From assembly GCF_029478095.1 (NCBI RefSeq), contig NZ_JAKOAV010000009.1:36433-100432 (forward strand): DNA of 64,000 nucleotides. The letters are read 5' to 3'. Origin of the DNA: Pelotomaculum isophthalicicum JI (GTDB taxonomy: Bacteria > Bacillota > Desulfotomaculia > Desulfotomaculales > Pelotomaculaceae). Numbering within the stretch: position 1 is the stretch's first letter; each line of letters starts with the position of its first letter. The notes below the pieces were generated by a model. That model searched no databases. It was not told where the DNA came from and saw only the letters and a list, made by a program, of their open reading frames with translations. This document shows positions 36,947 through 46,546 of this stretch, piece by piece. The position numbers were made by a program, and so were the translations under genes.

Positions 36947-38026
36947 TTACTGCGGCGCTTCATTATAACAACCTAGAAACTTAAAAATAACTGTTTCCTT
37001 TCTTGCTTTCTCTAATGCTGCGATAACTTTTTCCTCACGATCAGAGCCTAGGAAATCAAGAAGAAAAGCATATTTTCCAGGGTCGTTCCGAATAGGTCTT
37101 GATTCAATTCTAGTCAGATTCAATCCTGCATCCGAAAAGATTTTCAAAATATTAAATAATGCGCCTGCCTTATGCTCAGTGGAAAATACTATTGAACATT
37201 TATTGCCTGCTTTATTGCTTTCTTCATTGGATAATATCAGGAATCTTGTGGCATTTGTTTCATTATCCTCAATATCTTCAAAAAGAACATCCAAATTATA
37301 CAATTCCGCACAAAGCTTGCTGGCAATTGCGGCAGCCGCCCTTGGCTTTTCTTTCGACAGCATCATTGCCGCTCCGGCAGTGTCGTAATATGGCCTGGAC
37401 TCCAGCCTGTGCTTGGAAAGAAAGCGGCGGCATTGGGCTAAAGCTTGAGGATGCGAATAGACTACTTTTATTTCATGATAGTCCGTACCCGGTGACGCAA
37501 GCAAACAATGGTGAATTGGAATTTTCACTTCACCGACAATCTTAATTTTATGCACATCTGTTTCGACCAGCAGGTCATTAACTTGCGTAACCGCACCCTC
37601 CAGCGAATTTTCCACCGGAACGATGCCGAAATCCAGTTGTCTGTTAATTACCTCATCAAAAACATCGACAAATTCCATGCATGGGATAGGCACCAGACTG
37701 TTATCCACAATTCTTATCGCAACTTCACCATATGCGCCATGCTCACCCTGAAAACCGATAAGTTTTAGATCCTTTCGTTGCAGCAACTTACTTTCACTGA
37801 TTATCTCTTTAAATAAAATCTCAGAAAACTCCGACCTGATTAATGCACTCGAACGGCGGCGCAGGCTGGCAATTATTTCCTGCTCTCTTCCCGGATCCGA
37901 TATATTTGCCTTGAGTTTTCTTGTGCGTAATGTGTGTTCCATCCTTTGATTTATTAACTTCAATATCTCAAAATCAATCGAATCAATTTTTTTGCGCAGC
38001 CTTGCGAGCAACTCATTTGCTTCCAT
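36947..38026 (-). CDS. pheA: Bifunctional chorismate mutase / prephenate dehydratase
   Basis: Makes phenylpyruvate from chorismate in phenylalanine synthesis. About 359 aa. Residues 1-85 are an AroQ chorismate mutase (LLARLRKKIDSIDFEILKLI). Residues ~90-270 are prephenate dehydratase (GFQGEHGAYGEVA, GIVPVENSLEGAV, NATRFLIL). The rest is an ACT domain with GALFNILKIF and the phenylalanine-binding ESRPI, so feedback inhibition is expected. ATG 38026 is favoured. It stands alone on the minus strand. Confidence 0.95.
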   Translation of the reverse strand: MEANELLARLRKKIDSIDFEILKLINQRMEHTLRTRKLKANISDPGREQEIIASLRRRSSALIRSEFSEILFKEIISESKLLQRKDLKLIGFQGEHGAYGEVAIRIVDNSLVPIPCMEFVDVFDEVINRQLDFGIVPVENSLEGAVTQVNDLLVETDVHKIKIVGEVKIPIHHCLLASPGTDYHEIKVVYSHPQALAQCRRFLSKHRLESRPYYDTAGAAMMLSKEKPRAAAAIASKLCAELYNLDVLFEDIEDNETNATRFLILSNEESNKAGNKCSIVFSTEHKAGALFNILKIFSDAGLNLTRIESRPIRNDPGKYAFLLDFLGSDREEKVIAALEKARKETVIFKFLGCYNEAPQ

Positions 38027-38192
38027 CAATTCTCACCCGTTTGTTGAATTATTTTTATTATCATACTATTAATAATAAATTTAGCAAATAGGCATTATTT
38101 TTAGAACCAAGCAATTTTATTGTTTTTTTGGCATGAGATGTGCTAGACTACAAATAATATGATTAAAGCCAATCAAGAGGTGTTTACTAGGC

Positions 38193-40298
38193 TTGGCAAA
38201 CAGTAAAACGAAGCTAGCGAAAGACTTACTGCTGGACTTGCTCAAAGGAAATGAGATCTTGTCCCTGGAAGCGGCATATTCTCAGTGCAATTGCGACATT
38301 GACGCTCTTGCGGGAGCGCTATGCTCTCTTATTGAAAAAGAAGAGATCAGTATTGGGCGGCATAAAACAAGAGCCGGGTGGCTAATAGGAAATAAAGAGA
38401 TCAATACGCCAGCGGGGGGAGCTACTTGGCATAGCGGGCGCGGGCAAATGCGAAACAGTCTGCCAAAAATCCTTAAGGAACTGAAAAAATACAGTCCTTG
38501 TCCGGATTTTCCTTCTCAAAACAGGCTTGATGACGTACAGGTAAAATCCATAATAGAATTATTGTCTGATGGACAACCGCGCTCTCGCCAACAGATAATT
38601 GCAGCCACAGGTATAGAAAATATTACTGCCCATATCTGTCAACAATTTGCCCGTTTACCAGACGGCCGTTATACTTTGCCCGACAGCAGCGGAGCCAGGG
38701 AATATTTTTTTGAATATATCAAGGAAAAACCCCGTCGACTTGCAGATCTTCTCCGACTTTTCCGGAAGCACAAAAACATAAGATCATTGTTAGCGACTGG
38801 AGAAAGTCAAGGTCATTTAATCAGACTTCCGCACGCCCTTATTACAACCAGCGATTCTCCCGAAGGCAGAACAGAATTAGAACGGCGCAGGCAGCTAAAG
38901 CTATGTCATGAAACTTTAAACTGCCTGGCGTCACCGTTCTTTACTTTAAAAGAATTAGGGATAAACCAGGGTGTTTTTCATAATATAGCTGATAAATACA
39001 CAGTTACTGTTATATTTGATGGTAAAGAATATTTATGCCTGCGCCGGGAATTCCCCGGCGACATTATAGCGGAACAACTTGTAGATATAACTGGTCGTTA
39101 CTTTGTCCCACCGGACAAAATAAGTGCTCCGGCCTTTTTAAAAACGCTTTCGATGGGTGAAAAGGAAGCCTTAAATTTTCTTGATATAAGCGAGGATATA
39201 TTAAACCATTTAATTCAGACAAACAGTATTGAAGTTTTCTTTCTGGACGGTAAAAGGCGAATGTGGCGCAAAGACATTGAGCAATTGAGAATGAATAACA
39301 CTCTGCTGCGAAATTTAACCAAAGAACATGAAAAGTTGAAAATTCCCCGAGCGGCAGTACTGCTGGGAGTCACTACCGGACAACTCAAACGCTTGGTTAA
39401 CGAAGGCAAGCTTGATCCGGCCGGTTATTATGATAAGGATTTAAAATCAGGGCATTTTTTCAAGCGGAGAGATATTGAAGAATTACAAAAAAGCCTGCCG
39501 GAAATCTTATCAAGTTGGAATTCCATTGAAAAAAATAGTGCCGACAATTCTGGACACCATGGGATAAAAAAGTACCCGGCTAAAAAAAGGCCTTTACGCC
39601 GCGAAAAACCCACACCTGACAATGAGCGCCAGTTACATTTGGACCGTTTTCAAATTGAAGCAGTCGAGGCGCTCCGCGCTGGTCATTCTGTCCTGTTATC
39701 GGCGCCTACCGGCAACGGGAAAACCCTTGTGGCGGAAATACTGGCCAGAGATCTGATGGCTGCAGGCAGTGGAATGGTATATACTTCACCATTAAAGGCC
39801 CTTTCTAACCAGAAATACAGAGATTTCAAAGAAACATTTGGTTTGGACTATGTCGGGCTTGTCACCGGGGATATTAGCGTGAATCCCGGCGCCCCCCTGC
39901 TAATCATGACTACAGAAATTTTTAGAAACTGGTGTCTGGGTGAACCTGAACAATTAAAAAAAACAACATATGTTGTTTTTGATGAGATTCATTACCTTGA
40001 CGACAGCGAACGGGGCACTACCTGGGAAGAAAGCATCCTGTTCGCCCCGCAGCATATTAAGCTATTGGGCTTGTCCGCAACGGTACCTAATATTGAGGAA
40101 ATTGCCGAATGGATTAGCTCGGTGCGGCGTGAAAAAGTGACTATCATCGAAGAAAAAAAGAGACAAGTACCTTTGAAAATAAATTGGGTGACGCCAAATG
40201 GACAAATAGTTGAGGAAAACGAGGCAAAGCAAGAAGTCGATGAACTTGCTGAATACCTGAAAGCATTTCATAACAGAAGACATTGGGCGGAGGAGTGA
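38193..40298 (+). CDS. Ski2-like helicase, N-terminal part (winged-helix region and RecA1)
   Basis: A 701-aa protein. Residues 1-~450 hold several helix-turn-helix-like segments (a winged helix at the N-terminus; MerR-like LLGVTTGQLKRLVNEGKL near 395) and are not recognised. Residues ~480-640 are a superfamily 2 RecA1 domain: SAPTGNGKT (I), TSPLKALSNQKY (Ia), TTEIF, FDEIHYLDD (II, DEIH as in Ski2 helicases), LSATVPN (III). It ends at TGA just before motif IV; motifs IV-VI are in the next frame. TTG start, weakly supported by AGAGGTG ten bases upstream. Confidence 0.85.
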   Translation: MANSKTKLAKDLLLDLLKGNEILSLEAAYSQCNCDIDALAGALCSLIEKEEISIGRHKTRAGWLIGNKEINTPAGGATWHSGRGQMRNSLPKILKELKKYSPCPDFPSQNRLDDVQVKSIIELLSDGQPRSRQQIIAATGIENITAHICQQFARLPDGRYTLPDSSGAREYFFEYIKEKPRRLADLLRLFRKHKNIRSLLATGESQGHLIRLPHALITTSDSPEGRTELERRRQLKLCHETLNCLASPFFTLKELGINQGVFHNIADKYTVTVIFDGKEYLCLRREFPGDIIAEQLVDITGRYFVPPDKISAPAFLKTLSMGEKEALNFLDISEDILNHLIQTNSIEVFFLDGKRRMWRKDIEQLRMNNTLLRNLTKEHEKLKIPRAAVLLGVTTGQLKRLVNEGKLDPAGYYDKDLKSGHFFKRRDIEELQKSLPEILSSWNSIEKNSADNSGHHGIKKYPAKKRPLRREKPTPDNERQLHLDRFQIEAVEALRAGHSVLLSAPTGNGKTLVAEILARDLMAAGSGMVYTSPLKALSNQKYRDFKETFGLDYVGLVTGDISVNPGAPLLIMTTEIFRNWCLGEPEQLKKTTYVVFDEIHYLDDSERGTTWEESILFAPQHIKLLGLSATVPNIEEIAEWISSVRREKVTIIEEKKRQVPLKINWVTPNGQIVEENEAKQEVDELAEYLKAFHNRRHWAEE

Positions 40299-41845
40299 GC
40301 AAGACGGAACTGCCGGAATTATCATGCAGTAGAATTGTTGAACTGATCCAAGACAAACTGCCGGCCCTTTTTTTCGTATTCAGCCGGGGCCGGACAGAAA
40401 TTCTTGCGCAGGATTTAAGCCGGGAATGGGATTTTCTTGATCCCGAGGAGAAAAGCGACGCGAGAAAAATAATCAACGCCGCTGAATCTGAATATCCCGG
40501 TACGTTTAGCGGGCCGGGCTGGCACATATTAAAGCGGTTGCTATATCAGGGAATAGCCTATCATCACGCGGGCATGTTGCCGCCGGTCAAGTACCTGGTG
40601 GAAAACCTTTATTCCAAGCGTTTAATCTTTGTGGTGTTCTGCACGGAAACTTTTGCCGCCGGGGTCAATTTCCCTGCTGCCAGCGCCATATTTGATTCGA
40701 CCAGAAAATGGGACGGCCATGATTTCCGTATCCTGCAAAACAGGGAATTCTACCAGATGGCCGGGCGGGCGGGACGGCGCGGCTTTGATCAGGTCGGTCA
40801 CGCCGTTATCCGTATTGACAGTCGCTTTCCTGAACAAACCGGTTTTTTTGACGAGAAATTCGTTGAACCGGTTTCAGGCAGGCTGATTATCTCGCCAAAC
40901 ACTGTTCTCAGTCTATTAAGATATAAGTCTGATACAGAGATTGGACGGTTTTTAAATGACAACTTTAAAACATTCCAAACCAGGAAAAGGGAAAAAGAAC
41001 TTGCAGATCAAATTAAACTATCTAAGGAACTCATCGTGGAATTAACATCAAGTCTATGCCGTGACACTTTAACTCTCAAATGTCCGATCGAGAGGGCAAG
41101 AGCGCACAGGCGGCTGAAGCATTCCCGCCGGCGCGGAGGTAACAAGGAAAAAGAATTGCTAAAAAGACAGCTCGCCTCATTCACCCCGAGGAAGTGCCGG
41201 GAAACAGACAAATGCCGTTCAAATGCTGAAAAGTTGAACAAGTTAAAAATTCATATTAACTTGCTTTATCAGGAATATAAGTCTGTTACGGAGCAAGTTG
41301 ATTCAACCTTCAGAGAATATGGCGAGGTTCGTGATATACTTGAAAATTTGGGCTACGTGAAAAATAGGGAATTTTTCCCGCGTGGTTTATTTGCGCTTGA
41401 ACTGCACGTGCAGGAAATATTTGTTACCGAGCTGGCTTTTTCCGGAATTATTGAAGATGCCGACCCGGCTGAAGTTGCGGCTGTGTTGGCAGGCGTCGAG
41501 TTTGTCCCCGGTAAAAACACGCGGGCTACCTGGCTGGACATTCCCGCCTTGCGGGAAGCTTCTCAAATAAGATGGGAATTGCTCAGCATGGGTGTCCCGG
41601 AAAGATTCTGCGTCTGGTCGGATTTACCTGGCGCGCTTGCTTACGCATGGTACAACGGCGCTAGTTTTAACGAGTTGCTGGAAATGTCAACTTTTCAACC
41701 AGGAGACGTGTTTTCCATCTTCAGGAGGGAAATTGACCTCCTCCGCCAGATTGAACGCGCGGCTGGGGACAACTTATCTATAGCGGAGAGAGTGAGGGCA
41801 ATCCGGGGACGATTGGACCGGGAAGAAGTCGCCCTCTGTTTTTAA
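40295..41845 (+). CDS. Ski2-like helicase, C-terminal part (RecA2 and accessory domain)
   Basis: About 516 aa. It begins where the previous frame stops, at a GTG overlapping its TGA (GTGA), with GGAGGA directly adjacent; a TTG at 40283 is also in frame. It carries FFVFSRGRTEILAQDL (IV), YHHAGMLPP, FCTETFAAGVNFPA (V) and QMAGRAGRRGFD (VI), then a charged insertion and a helical C-terminal region like those of Ski2/Mtr4 proteins. Neither frame alone would be an active ATPase. A single-base change, or -1 frameshifting, would give one continuous helicase of about 1,220 aa. Confidence 0.85.
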   Translation: MSKTELPELSCSRIVELIQDKLPALFFVFSRGRTEILAQDLSREWDFLDPEEKSDARKIINAAESEYPGTFSGPGWHILKRLLYQGIAYHHAGMLPPVKYLVENLYSKRLIFVVFCTETFAAGVNFPAASAIFDSTRKWDGHDFRILQNREFYQMAGRAGRRGFDQVGHAVIRIDSRFPEQTGFFDEKFVEPVSGRLIISPNTVLSLLRYKSDTEIGRFLNDNFKTFQTRKREKELADQIKLSKELIVELTSSLCRDTLTLKCPIERARAHRRLKHSRRRGGNKEKELLKRQLASFTPRKCRETDKCRSNAEKLNKLKIHINLLYQEYKSVTEQVDSTFREYGEVRDILENLGYVKNREFFPRGLFALELHVQEIFVTELAFSGIIEDADPAEVAAVLAGVEFVPGKNTRATWLDIPALREASQIRWELLSMGVPERFCVWSDLPGALAYAWYNGASFNELLEMSTFQPGDVFSIFRREIDLLRQIERAAGDNLSIAERVRAIRGRLDREEVALCF

Positions 41846-41847
41846 TC

Positions 41848-42912
41848 ATGAGTAATTCCATATTGGTATATCGCTTATATGATACAGCTGAAGAAATCAA
41901 TCTCCACCGTGTGGAAGAAATCCTTTCCCAGGAACACCAGACCTCAAGAATGCGCCTTTCACGGATTAGACCCAAGTCAATCCAGTTCAAAAATCCGCCT
42001 GTGGCGGTGGACTTGGGAGAAATCCCGGTAACGCTCTGCAGCCGGACTTATAAAGCACAGTTTACGGGTAAGATCTATGATCTCGGTGTAATTGTAATTA
42101 TCATGCGTTTACCCCTGCCGTCAGAAATTAAATATGAGGATATAAAAAACCTTTCTATTGAGCTTTATAATTCAGAAACAATAGAACCTGTTTTTTTAAA
42201 ACAACTCTCCAATATCAGGAATATTCTCTCAACTGCTTTGATCAAAGAAGCATTTAGCGGGTTTGTAGAAGATTTTACTATTTTTTACTTTAGAGAATGG
42301 GATGAAACTTGGGATCCCGTACCATTGCTCCTGGCCGAAGCCGAACCGGTCAGCAAGGAAGTGCGCCGCGAAACCCTGCGCAACTCTTTTTCCTACGGCT
42401 TGGAGGATCTTACTATAATTACGTGGGATTCCGCCCTGGTTTATGACTCCACAGGGAGCACCGACATACCCGACCTGCTTGAGTTCGCCAATTCTCAGCT
42501 TCTTGAATTAAGATATTACGATAGTCTACTGACCGTTGAAATGGAAAATATGTACGATGCCATCGAGGAAGCGGAAAAACTGACCAGCTTCAGGCGCCTG
42601 AACCATTACCGGCGGATCATGAACCAGTTGATGGAGTTGATCGTAGACGTCACTGAAATCACAGAAAGAATTGACAATTCCCTAAAAGTAACCGAGGATG
42701 TCTTTTACGCCCGTATTTATGGCACCGCTCTTTCTATCTTGCGTACAAAAAATTGGGCTGAGAGCATCAACAGGAAAATAACAATTATAACCCAAAGCTA
42801 TACCATGCTGAGCAACAGGAATATTAATCAGCGCTCAGAACTTCTGGAGCTTGCCATTATATTCCTTATCCTTCTGGAAGTTTTCCTGGGTGTGTTTGGG
42901 CTCATGAAGTAA
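41848..42912 (+). CDS. RMD1/DUF155-like protein with C-terminal membrane anchor
   Basis: A 354-aa protein starting two bases after the helicase stop, so translation is probably coupled. Residues ~50-230 resemble the RMD1/YagE (DUF155) family, with the segment DLGVIVIIMRLPLP and AYGLA-like FSYGLEDLTIITWDSALVYD split in two. A long helical region (NHYRRIMNQLMELIVDVTEI, EDVFYARIYGTAL) leads to NQRSELLELAIIFLILLEVF, a single C-terminal transmembrane helix. Family members are membrane anchored; in mitochondria RMND1 supports translation. The assignment is by motif pattern only. Confidence 0.65.
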   Translation: MSNSILVYRLYDTAEEINLHRVEEILSQEHQTSRMRLSRIRPKSIQFKNPPVAVDLGEIPVTLCSRTYKAQFTGKIYDLGVIVIIMRLPLPSEIKYEDIKNLSIELYNSETIEPVFLKQLSNIRNILSTALIKEAFSGFVEDFTIFYFREWDETWDPVPLLLAEAEPVSKEVRRETLRNSFSYGLEDLTIITWDSALVYDSTGSTDIPDLLEFANSQLLELRYYDSLLTVEMENMYDAIEEAEKLTSFRRLNHYRRIMNQLMELIVDVTEITERIDNSLKVTEDVFYARIYGTALSILRTKNWAESINRKITIITQSYTMLSNRNINQRSELLELAIIFLILLEVFLGVFGLMK

Positions 42913-42946
42913 GTGAACAACGAATCCATATATTAACACTGCTGTC

Positions 42947-43915
42947 TTATTCCCATATTTCAATTTCCAGATCCTTAATCATCTGCAAGTCGTGCTCAAT
43001 TCCTCTGCCGCTAGTGGTAAGGTAATTACCTACCATTAACCCGTTGACGCCTGCCAGAAGCGCGGTGGACTGCAGATCCCGCAAGGCGGCTTCCCTGCCG
43101 CCGGCTAGGCGGATGACCGCGCCGGGCAGGACCATCCTGAACATGGCCAGCGTCTGAAGCACTTCCAATGGCGCAGGAACGTGGCTGCCCCATAAAGGGG
43201 TACCTTTGATGGGGGTTAAGATATTTACCGGCACAGATGTTACATGCAGTTCCTTTAACTTGAAGGCCATTTCAACCCGCTGTCGCCAGCTTTCACCCAA
43301 ACCAATAATTCCTCCCGCGCATATTTCCAACCCGGCCTTTCCCGCAGCACGGATCGTTTCGACTCTTTCATTAAATAAATGCGTAGTACATATTTTCGCA
43401 TAGAAACTCCGGGAAGTTTCTATATTATGGTGATACCTGGTCACTCCGGCTTTTTTCAAAAGCACCGCTTGATCGTAATTGATTATTCCCAAAGAGGCGC
43501 ACAAATTGAGGCTGGTCTTTTCCCTGAGAATTTCAAATATCGCAAGAATTTTATCAAAATCGCTATTTAAAATGCCTTTGCCGCTGGTAACCAGGGAAAA
43601 ACGGCGGGCTCCTTCTGCCTCCATTTCTAATGCCTGTTCCAGGATTTCTTCTTCTGAAAGTAGCGAATATACATCTATGTCAGTGCGGTAATGACCCGAC
43701 TGGGCACAAAAAATACAATCCTCGGAACAGCGGCCGGATTTCACGTTCATGATGGAACAGAGATCCACCCTGTTGCCGTGCAGGTGGCGGGTTACCAGCA
43801 AAGCTGCCAGAAAGAGTTCATTTAACCGCTCACCAGTTAGTTCACCCATAGCCAGCGCCTCGTCAAAAGTTATCTCTCCGCCGGATTTTATTTTTTCAAC
43901 CAACTCATCAAACAT
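42947..43915 (-). CDS. bioB: Biotin synthase
   Basis: Radical SAM enzyme that inserts sulfur into dethiobiotin. It is 322 aa with the cluster motif CSEDCIFCAQSGHY near residue 64, NVKSG before it, and the [2Fe-2S]/substrate residues in YHHNIETSRSF and ICAGGIIGLGES. GGAGGTGGA precedes ATG 43915; an upstream in-frame ATG at 43933 is less well placed. Last gene of bioDAFB, 21 bases after bioF. Confidence 0.97.
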   Translation of the reverse strand: MFDELVEKIKSGGEITFDEALAMGELTGERLNELFLAALLVTRHLHGNRVDLCSIMNVKSGRCSEDCIFCAQSGHYRTDIDVYSLLSEEEILEQALEMEAEGARRFSLVTSGKGILNSDFDKILAIFEILREKTSLNLCASLGIINYDQAVLLKKAGVTRYHHNIETSRSFYAKICTTHLFNERVETIRAAGKAGLEICAGGIIGLGESWRQRVEMAFKLKELHVTSVPVNILTPIKGTPLWGSHVPAPLEVLQTLAMFRMVLPGAVIRLAGGREAALRDLQSTALLAGVNGLMVGNYLTTSGRGIEHDLQMIKDLEIEIWE

Positions 43916-43936
43916 TAATCCACCTCCAAACATTTC

Positions 43937-45112
43937 TTAACAGCCTAATTTCACTTGATTATCCCTGCCCGCCCGGGCAAATGCAGACAATGCTTGATCC
44001 AGATCACCACGGGTATGGATAGCCATGACCGTCGCCCTGATTCTGCATGTCCCCTGTGGGACCGTCGGTGGCCGGATACCTGGAGCAAAAACACCTTCTT
44101 CTAGCAAAGCCTGCGCAAGATGCATAGTCTTATCTGCGTCCCCAATCAAAACCGGGATGATGGGAGAGTCTTCGGACGGTACTTTATAGCCCATACTTTT
44201 CAGACCAACCCTGAGATAACGGGCATTTTCCCATAACTGCGCCCTAATTTCCGGTTGCCGCTCAACCAGGCGGAGAGCAGCCAGAGCAGCACCCACAGCC
44301 GCCGGCGCCGGCGCGGTAGAATAGATAAAACTCCTTGTTTTGTTCCTTAAATAGTCGATTAGTTCACGTTTCCCAGCCACGTAAGCTCCAGCACTGCCCA
44401 GGGCCTTGCTCAGTGTGCCCATTTGCACCTGAACTTTGCCTTCCAGGCCAAAATGTTCTACTGTGCCCGCTCCCCTCCTGCCTAAAACCCCGGTCCCGTG
44501 AGCGTCATCCACCATAACAAAAGCACCGTATTGCCCCGCCAGCGCCACGATGTCCGGCAATGGCGCCAGGTCGCCGTCCATGCTGAACACGCCGTCAGTA
44601 ACGATCAGACGGCGCCGGTACCCTTTTGCCTGCCTTAATATTTTCTCCAGGTGTTCCATGTCCCTGTGACGGTATACTTTAACTTTCGCACGGCTAAGAC
44701 GGCAACCGTCAACAATGCTGGAGTGATTTAACTCATCGCTCAACACCACGTCGCCCCTGTCGACCAGCGCCTGGATCACCCCGAAATTTGCCATGTAACC
44801 TGAGCTAAAGGTTATTGCCCCTTCTTCTCTTTTAAAACGAGCAATTTCCTTTTCCATTTCCTCATGCAACGCGTAATTACCTGTAATCAGGCGCGAACCG
44901 CCTGAGCCGGCACCCCAGCGATCGACAGCCAGCTTGGCCGCTTCCTTCACCTCCGGGTGCTCAGTCAGACCCAGGTAATTATTGGATGAAAGGAGAACGC
45001 ATTCCTTCCCTCCGATAACCGTCCTGGACGCTTGAGATCCGTCCAGCCGCCGCATCTGCCGGTAATATCCTTTTTTTAACAATTGCTCCATTTCTTCCAC
45101 CACAAAATTCAT
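43937..45112 (-). CDS. bioF: 8-amino-7-oxononanoate synthase
   Basis: PLP enzyme joining pimeloyl thioester and alanine. It is 391 aa with SSNNYLGLTEHPEV, GSGGSRLITGNYALHEEME, VDDAHGTGVLGRRGAG and the lysine motif MGTLSKALGSAGAY. The related 2-amino-3-ketobutyrate ligase is possible on sequence alone, but its place between bioA and bioB settles the role. Confidence 0.95.
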   Translation of the reverse strand: MNFVVEEMEQLLKKGYYRQMRRLDGSQASRTVIGGKECVLLSSNNYLGLTEHPEVKEAAKLAVDRWGAGSGGSRLITGNYALHEEMEKEIARFKREEGAITFSSGYMANFGVIQALVDRGDVVLSDELNHSSIVDGCRLSRAKVKVYRHRDMEHLEKILRQAKGYRRRLIVTDGVFSMDGDLAPLPDIVALAGQYGAFVMVDDAHGTGVLGRRGAGTVEHFGLEGKVQVQMGTLSKALGSAGAYVAGKRELIDYLRNKTRSFIYSTAPAPAAVGAALAALRLVERQPEIRAQLWENARYLRVGLKSMGYKVPSEDSPIIPVLIGDADKTMHLAQALLEEGVFAPGIRPPTVPQGTCRIRATVMAIHTRGDLDQALSAFARAGRDNQVKLGC

Positions 45113-45166
45113 TGGTCAAGCGCTCCTTCAGCTAGTTATTTAGCAAATCCCATAATATTTTCCGGT

Positions 45167-46531
45167 CTAACCGGTTATTTTGGCTATTGAATGATAGGTG
45201 ATATCAAGCACCCGGTCTAATTCCGGGATGCTCATTGACAGCAACGGCATCAATACTATGACATTGCCCAGGGGACGGATAACAAGGCCGTTTTTTCTGG
45301 CCTCCATGATGACCTTATGCCCAATGTTATCCTCCCACAGGTAGGGCTCTTTAGTACCTTTATTCTTCACCAATTCAATACCGGCCATCAGACCCTTTTG
45401 CCTGATGTCACCCACATGGGCGAGACCAATAAATCTTTTCAGGCCTTGCTCAAGAAATGAAATTTTCTCACCCAGTCCGCCAATTATTCTTTCTTCCTCA
45501 ATTAGTTTGATATTGGCCAGAGCCGCGGAGCAGGCCACCGGATTCCCGGTATAGGTATGACCGTGGAAAAAAGTCTTGCATTCCGAGTGCGTCCCGAGAA
45601 ACGCCTGATATACTTCATATGTGGCGAGCGTAGCGGCCAGGGGCAGATAGCCTCCGGTGATGCCCTTAGCGAGGCACATCAAATCCGGAGTCACACCTTC
45701 ATGTTCGCAGGCGAACATTTTACCCGTGCGCCCAAACCCGACGGCAACCTCATCGGCGATCAGTAAAATATTGTAGCGGCTGCACAGTTCCCTCACCCTT
45801 CTTAAATAACCTTCCGGGGCAACGATCATCCCCGCGGCCCCCTGTACAAGAGGCTCAATAATCATAGCAGCGATTTCATGGTGGCTTTTGGCCATTACCT
45901 CTTCCACAGCCTGAGCGCAGGCCATGCCGCAGGAAGGCTTGGCCAGACCCAGCGGGCAGCGGTAGCAATAAGGAGCTGGCACATGCACACAGTCAAAAAG
46001 AAGCGGCCTGAATATATCGTGAAACATCTCCATCCCACCAACGCTAACAGAGCCGATGGTATCCCCGTGGTAAGCCTCCCCCATGGAGATGTACCTTATT
46101 TTCTTGCTGAAAGCTCCGCCATCTTTCTGTTTCCAGTATTGGAAGGCTATCTTGAGGGCAATTTCTACAGCAGTGGACCCACTATCTGAATAAAAAACTT
46201 TATTTAAGCCGGGCGGCGTGATTTCTACCAATTTTTTTGCCAGTAAGATTGAGGGGACATTAGCAAGACCCAGGAGCGTCGAGTGGGCTATTTTATTTAA
46301 TTGTTCCTCAATGGCGCTGTTTAAATCTTTTTTATTATGCCCGTGCACAGTCACCCAGAGAGAAGACACACCATCAAGATAACGCTTCCCCTCAATGTCA
46401 ATGAGATAACTTCCTTCCCCCCTTTCAACAACAAGAGGACTGTCTTTTATGTACTCCTGCATTTGAGTAAAGGGGTGCCAGATGTATTCCCGATCCCACT
46501 GCTCCAATAGTTCGCTGGTATAATTTTTCAT
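45167..46531 (-). CDS. bioA: Adenosylmethionine-8-amino-7-oxononanoate aminotransferase
   Basis: PLP class-III transaminase that makes 7,8-diaminopelargonate using SAM. It is 454 aa with WHPFTQMQEY at the N-terminus (typical BioA), YSDSGSTAVEIALKIA, AYHGDTIGSVSVGG, IADEVAVGFGRTGKMFA and the lysine in CLAKGITGGYLPLA. ATG 46531 follows GGGGGG. It starts 15 bases after the bioD stop. Confidence 0.96.
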   Translation of the reverse strand: MKNYTSELLEQWDREYIWHPFTQMQEYIKDSPLVVERGEGSYLIDIEGKRYLDGVSSLWVTVHGHNKKDLNSAIEEQLNKIAHSTLLGLANVPSILLAKKLVEITPPGLNKVFYSDSGSTAVEIALKIAFQYWKQKDGGAFSKKIRYISMGEAYHGDTIGSVSVGGMEMFHDIFRPLLFDCVHVPAPYCYRCPLGLAKPSCGMACAQAVEEVMAKSHHEIAAMIIEPLVQGAAGMIVAPEGYLRRVRELCSRYNILLIADEVAVGFGRTGKMFACEHEGVTPDLMCLAKGITGGYLPLAATLATYEVYQAFLGTHSECKTFFHGHTYTGNPVACSAALANIKLIEEERIIGGLGEKISFLEQGLKRFIGLAHVGDIRQKGLMAGIELVKNKGTKEPYLWEDNIGHKVIMEARKNGLVIRPLGNVIVLMPLLSMSIPELDRVLDITYHSIAKITG

Positions 46532-46546
46532 TGATTTTCCCCCCAT

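Noticed and set aside
38130..38149. TTGGCATGAGATGTGCTA, resembling a sigma-54 promoter upstream of the helicase
   Set aside because: Two core mismatches (TGGCAT, GTGC), and no enhancer-binding protein gene or upstream site; chance match is likely.
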